The notes under the pieces were generated by a model. It was not told where the DNA came from and searched no databases. It worked only from the letters and a program-made list of their open reading frames with translations. DNA of 64,000 bases from Streptomyces aureocirculatus. Lineage in GTDB: Bacteria; Actinomycetota; Actinomycetes; Streptomycetales; Streptomycetaceae. Positions 61,674 through 64,000 of the stretch are shown piece by piece. Every line of letters begins with the position of its first letter. Positions within the stretch are counted from its first letter, which is position 1. The position numbers and the translations under genes are program-made. The stretch spans positions 1 to 64,000 of the forward strand of contig NZ_JOAP01000024.1 of assembly GCF_000720475.1 (NCBI RefSeq), written 5' to 3'.

Positions 61674-63190
61674 CGGGAGCCCGCCCCTGAACCGGCGGCA
61701 CCCGGGCCCGTGCCCGCCGCGATCCGCTCCGCGAAGTGCTCGGCCGCCCGGGCCCGGCTCAGCTTCATGTTGGCCGTCATGAAGGCGGGGTCGGAGCGCA
61801 GCGGGGTGGCGGAGAAGACAAGCGACATCACCCGCTCATGGGCGTCGAGCCCCGCGTTGACCTCGTCGATCTGCTTCTCGATGTGCGCACGCAGCGGGGC
61901 GTCACCGGGGTCGGACGCGGTGACGATCGCGCCGAGCCGGTTCGACTGGGGCGTGGGCACCACGACGATCTCCGAGACACCGTCGACACCGGCGAACGCC
62001 GCCTCGATCTCGGCCGGGTGCACCTTGCGTCCGCTGCCGAGCGCGATGACGTCCTTCTTGCGCCCGATCAGGGTGAGGAACCCGTCCTCGTCCAGGCGGC
62101 CGTAGTCGCCGGTGAGGATGGAGCCGTCGGGACGGAAGATGCCCGCGGCGGACGGGTCGCCGTCGGTGTCGAAGTAGCCGCGGCCGAGCGGCGCGTCCCG
62201 GGTGATGATGACTTCGCCGTCGTCGAGGAAGGTCACCGACTCGGGGTCCATCAACTGTCCGACGGTGCCGACCCGGTGCCGGTCCGGGGTGTTCCAGGCG
62301 ACCATGCCGGTCTCGGTGAGGCCGTAGGCCTCCAGGAGGGGCACATCGCGTTCCCAGTAGCCGTCCAGGGTCTCGCGTCGGATCGGTGCCATCCCTGTGA
62401 TCATGAAGCGGATGCGGCCGCCCAGGAAGTCGGCGAGCGAGGCGTCGCCGCCGGACTTCACGTAGAGCTGCAGGGCGGTGTCGTAGAAGACGGGCGGGCC
62501 GATGAGGAAGGTCGGGCTCTCCTTGCGCACGGCCTGGAACACCCGCTGGTAGGGCGCGAGCACCAGGTCGGCGCCGAGCCACAGGCACAGATAGACCGAG
62601 AGCCGCTGCTGGTAGTTGGGGAGCGGCAGGAAGATCAGGTGCCGGTCGCTCCCGGTGATGCCGAAGGACTCGATGAAGCGGTTGATGACGTACTCGGTCC
62701 CCTTGGCACTGATCTCCAGGCCCTTGAGCTGCCCGGAGGTGCCCGAGGAGTAGACCAGGCTGTGGATGTCGTCGACTTCGAGCACCACGGCGTCGGCCGC
62801 GACGGAGCCCGGCGCGGGGGCGCCGTCCGGGCGGACCACGGCGGGTGTGTCCGCGGGCACGGACTCGTCCGCGATCAGCAGGGCCAGGCGGTGCCGGGCG
62901 ATGAACTCCCCGGGGTCGGTGATCTCCACGTTGTCGGCGAAGGCCTTGAGCCGGGCGCCGGTGGCGAGCGCGGCCAGGTCCCAGGCGAGCCAGTCGACGC
63001 TGTTGCCCGCGCGGATGCCGATGACGTGGCCGGGCCGTACGCCCGCCGCCGTCAGCTCTCCGGCCCGGGTGCGGGCCAGGGCGGTCAGCTCGGCGTGGGT
63101 GAGCTCGCGGCGCTTGCCCGCGACGTCGAGCTCGACGACGCGGGCGGTGGTGCGGTCGGTGGAGCGGTCCAAGAGGCCCGCGAGGTTCAT
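61670..63190 (-). CDS. AMP-dependent acyl ligase
   Basis: 506 aa from the ATG at 63190; a GTG at 63196 overlapping the previous stop (GTGA) would add two residues. ANL-family motifs: YSSGTSGQLKGLEIS (A3), LEAYGLTETGM (A5), LTGDYGRLDEDGFLTLIGRKKD (A7-A8 region) and a C-terminal MKLSRARA with the Lys expected for adenylation. It lacks a fused carrier domain, so it likely activates a carboxylic acid and loads it on the free carrier protein encoded two genes downstream. Substrate unknown; it is closer to fatty-acyl/aryl ligases than to amino-acid adenylation domains. Confidence 0.88.
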   Translation of the reverse strand: MNLAGLLDRSTDRTTARVVELDVAGKRRELTHAELTALARTRAGELTAAGVRPGHVIGIRAGNSVDWLAWDLAALATGARLKAFADNVEITDPGEFIARHRLALLIADESVPADTPAVVRPDGAPAPGSVAADAVVLEVDDIHSLVYSSGTSGQLKGLEISAKGTEYVINRFIESFGITGSDRHLIFLPLPNYQQRLSVYLCLWLGADLVLAPYQRVFQAVRKESPTFLIGPPVFYDTALQLYVKSGGDASLADFLGGRIRFMITGMAPIRRETLDGYWERDVPLLEAYGLTETGMVAWNTPDRHRVGTVGQLMDPESVTFLDDGEVIITRDAPLGRGYFDTDGDPSAAGIFRPDGSILTGDYGRLDEDGFLTLIGRKKDVIALGSGRKVHPAEIEAAFAGVDGVSEIVVVPTPQSNRLGAIVTASDPGDAPLRAHIEKQIDEVNAGLDAHERVMSLVFSATPLRSDPAFMTANMKLSRARAAEHFAERIAAGTGPGAAGSGAGSR

Positions 63191-63192
63191 GC

Positions 63193-64000
63193 TCACGTGT
63201 CGCCCGACTTCCTTTCCTGCGTGTCCGGTTGCGGGGTGTTCGGTTCCTGGGCGTCCGGTTGCTGGGTGATCGGTTCCTGGGTGATCGGTTCCTGCGTGGC
63301 CAGTTCCTGGGTGTCCGGTCGCGTGGCCAGTTCGGCCGTCAGCGCGGTGATCAGTGCGTCGAGCCCGGTGCCCGCGAGGAACCCGATCCGGCCGCCGAGC
63401 ATGTCCTCGTACGAGCCGCTGTCGGTGTCCCAGGTGACGCGTACGTCGAGTTGGCTGCCGCCGCCGGGCGCGGCGGTGACGGTGGCCCGGCGTTCGAGGG
63501 TGTGCCACAGCCAGTCCGCCTCGGCGCTCGATCGCACGCCGTCGTCGAGGAGCTCGGTCCGGTCCGCCCAGACCACGGCGTCACCGCCGAGCCGCCCGGC
63601 GAACTCCGGTTCGCGGCCCGCCGCGGCGGGGACGCCGTTGTCGGCGGCGAAGGGGTCGAGGAGGTGGGGGCGGGTGCGCAGCAGGCCCATGACGGCGGCG
63701 GGCGGGTACGGCAGCCGCACCGTCCGCGTCACCGGCGAGAGTTCGGCCGTAGGAGGGCCCTCGGCGGAGGCGGGGGCGGACCGGGTGCCGTCGGCGGAGG
63801 CGCGGGCGGCGGCGGTCTTGGTGCCGTCGGCTTCCGCCAGGATCCCTTCGAGCACCGAGAGCCCCTGGTCCAGGTCGGCCTCGGAGATCACCATGGGCGG
63901 CTGCACCCGCAGCACGTTCGCGTGGTAGAGCGAGTACGTGGAGGTGACGCCCTCTTCGAGGAGTCGGCCGAGGACGAACCCGGCGGTGGCGCCGTCGGTG
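63193..64000 (-). CDS. Class III aminotransferase C-terminus fused to a START-like domain (partial)
   Basis: The reading frame runs past the window edge, so the N-terminal part is missing. The first visible residues (DGATAGFVLGRLLEEGVTST, then LRVQPPMVISEADLDQGL) are the typical end of a class III (PLP, acetylornithine-type) aminotransferase. They continue without a stop into about 130 residues resembling an SRPBCC/START ligand-binding or cyclase fold (TRTVRLPYPPAAVMGLLRT, DWLWHTLERRATVTA). The last 30 residues are Gln/Pro/Thr repeats from a 15-bp DNA repeat. I take the fusion as real because codon use and frame are continuous. The transaminase may supply an amine building block; the START-like part may bind or cyclise a product. 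Confidence 0.8.
   Translation of the reverse strand, partial: TDGATAGFVLGRLLEEGVTSTYSLYHANVLRVQPPMVISEADLDQGLSVLEGILAEADGTKTAAARASADGTRSAPASAEGPPTAELSPVTRTVRLPYPPAAVMGLLRTRPHLLDPFAADNGVPAAAGREPEFAGRLGGDAVVWADRTELLDDGVRSSAEADWLWHTLERRATVTAAPGGGSQLDVRVTWDTDSGSYEDMLGGRIGFLAGTGLDALITALTAELATRPDTQELATQEPITQEPITQQPDAQEPNTPQPDTQERKSGDT
63236..63325 (-). repeat. 15-bp imperfect repeat at the aminotransferase fusion C-terminus
   Basis: Copies of cggttcctgggtgat and relatives encode repeated TQEPI / TQQPD pentapeptides just before the stop codon. Confidence 0.75.

Overview
The window is high-GC DNA (roughly 70% or more by eye) with strong third-position G/C bias, many GTG starts, GGAGG-type ribosome sites and chains of ATGA/GTGA-overlapping genes. 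The gene content (GerW-type sporulation protein, GH18 chitinase with a DasR-like site, Lrp, ROK and TetR regulators, STAND NTPases, NRPS) points to an actinomycete, most likely a Streptomyces chromosome. I see no rRNA, tRNA, CRISPR array, insertion sequence or prophage.

Layout. 1-3072: the end of a TerD protein, then two overlapping CNNM/CBS membrane proteins. 3108-7010 (minus): a PheC-like secreted binding protein, an M81 (MlrC-like) metallopeptidase and a ROK repressor. 7237-14102 (plus): a fully overlapping peptide/nickel-type ABC operon (lipoprotein, two permeases, fused double ATPase) ending in a homocysteine S-methyltransferase. It is divergent from the ROK/M81 pair and probably under its control. 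14206-25247: mainly housekeeping genes (Asp-box propeller, Ung, BadF-type sugar kinase, CbiX-like chelatase, lactonase, FUSC transporter, L,D-transpeptidase, Lrp, GerW, HAD phosphatase and small unknown proteins).

25391-37805: a secreted GH65 enzyme divergent from a rare-looking transmembrane Ser/Thr kinase whose outer part is a family-5 solute-binding protein. Next come a three-gene operon (small membrane protein, sigma-like factor, TPR-like partner), a TetR gene, an AtzG/AtzE-like amidase pair, an MBL hydrolase and a chitinase whose promoter spacer holds a dre-like box. 37815-44083: two large STAND NTPases side by side (TPR type and NACHT type), resembling immune or signalling ATPases. 44280-46817: a secreted PL8 polysaccharide lyase.

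46866-52603: a four-gene molybdo-flavoprotein operon in PaoA-B-C-D order, divergent from a TetR gene. The shared promoter region carries two matching GGACA-N2-TGTCC palindromes. 52658 to the right edge (minus): a biosynthetic cluster that runs out of the window. Its genes are a class III aminotransferase fused to a START-like domain (partial), an AMP-ligase, two amidohydrolase-2 paralogues flanking a free-standing carrier protein, and a two-module NRPS (A-NMT-T-C-A-T) with no release domain. One paralogue keeps all five metal ligands and the other has lost three. This cluster is the best candidate for an undescribed system.

Across the window, short tandem repeats (8-21 bp units) recur in intergenic gaps and at gene ends far more often than I would expect. 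They are listed separately.
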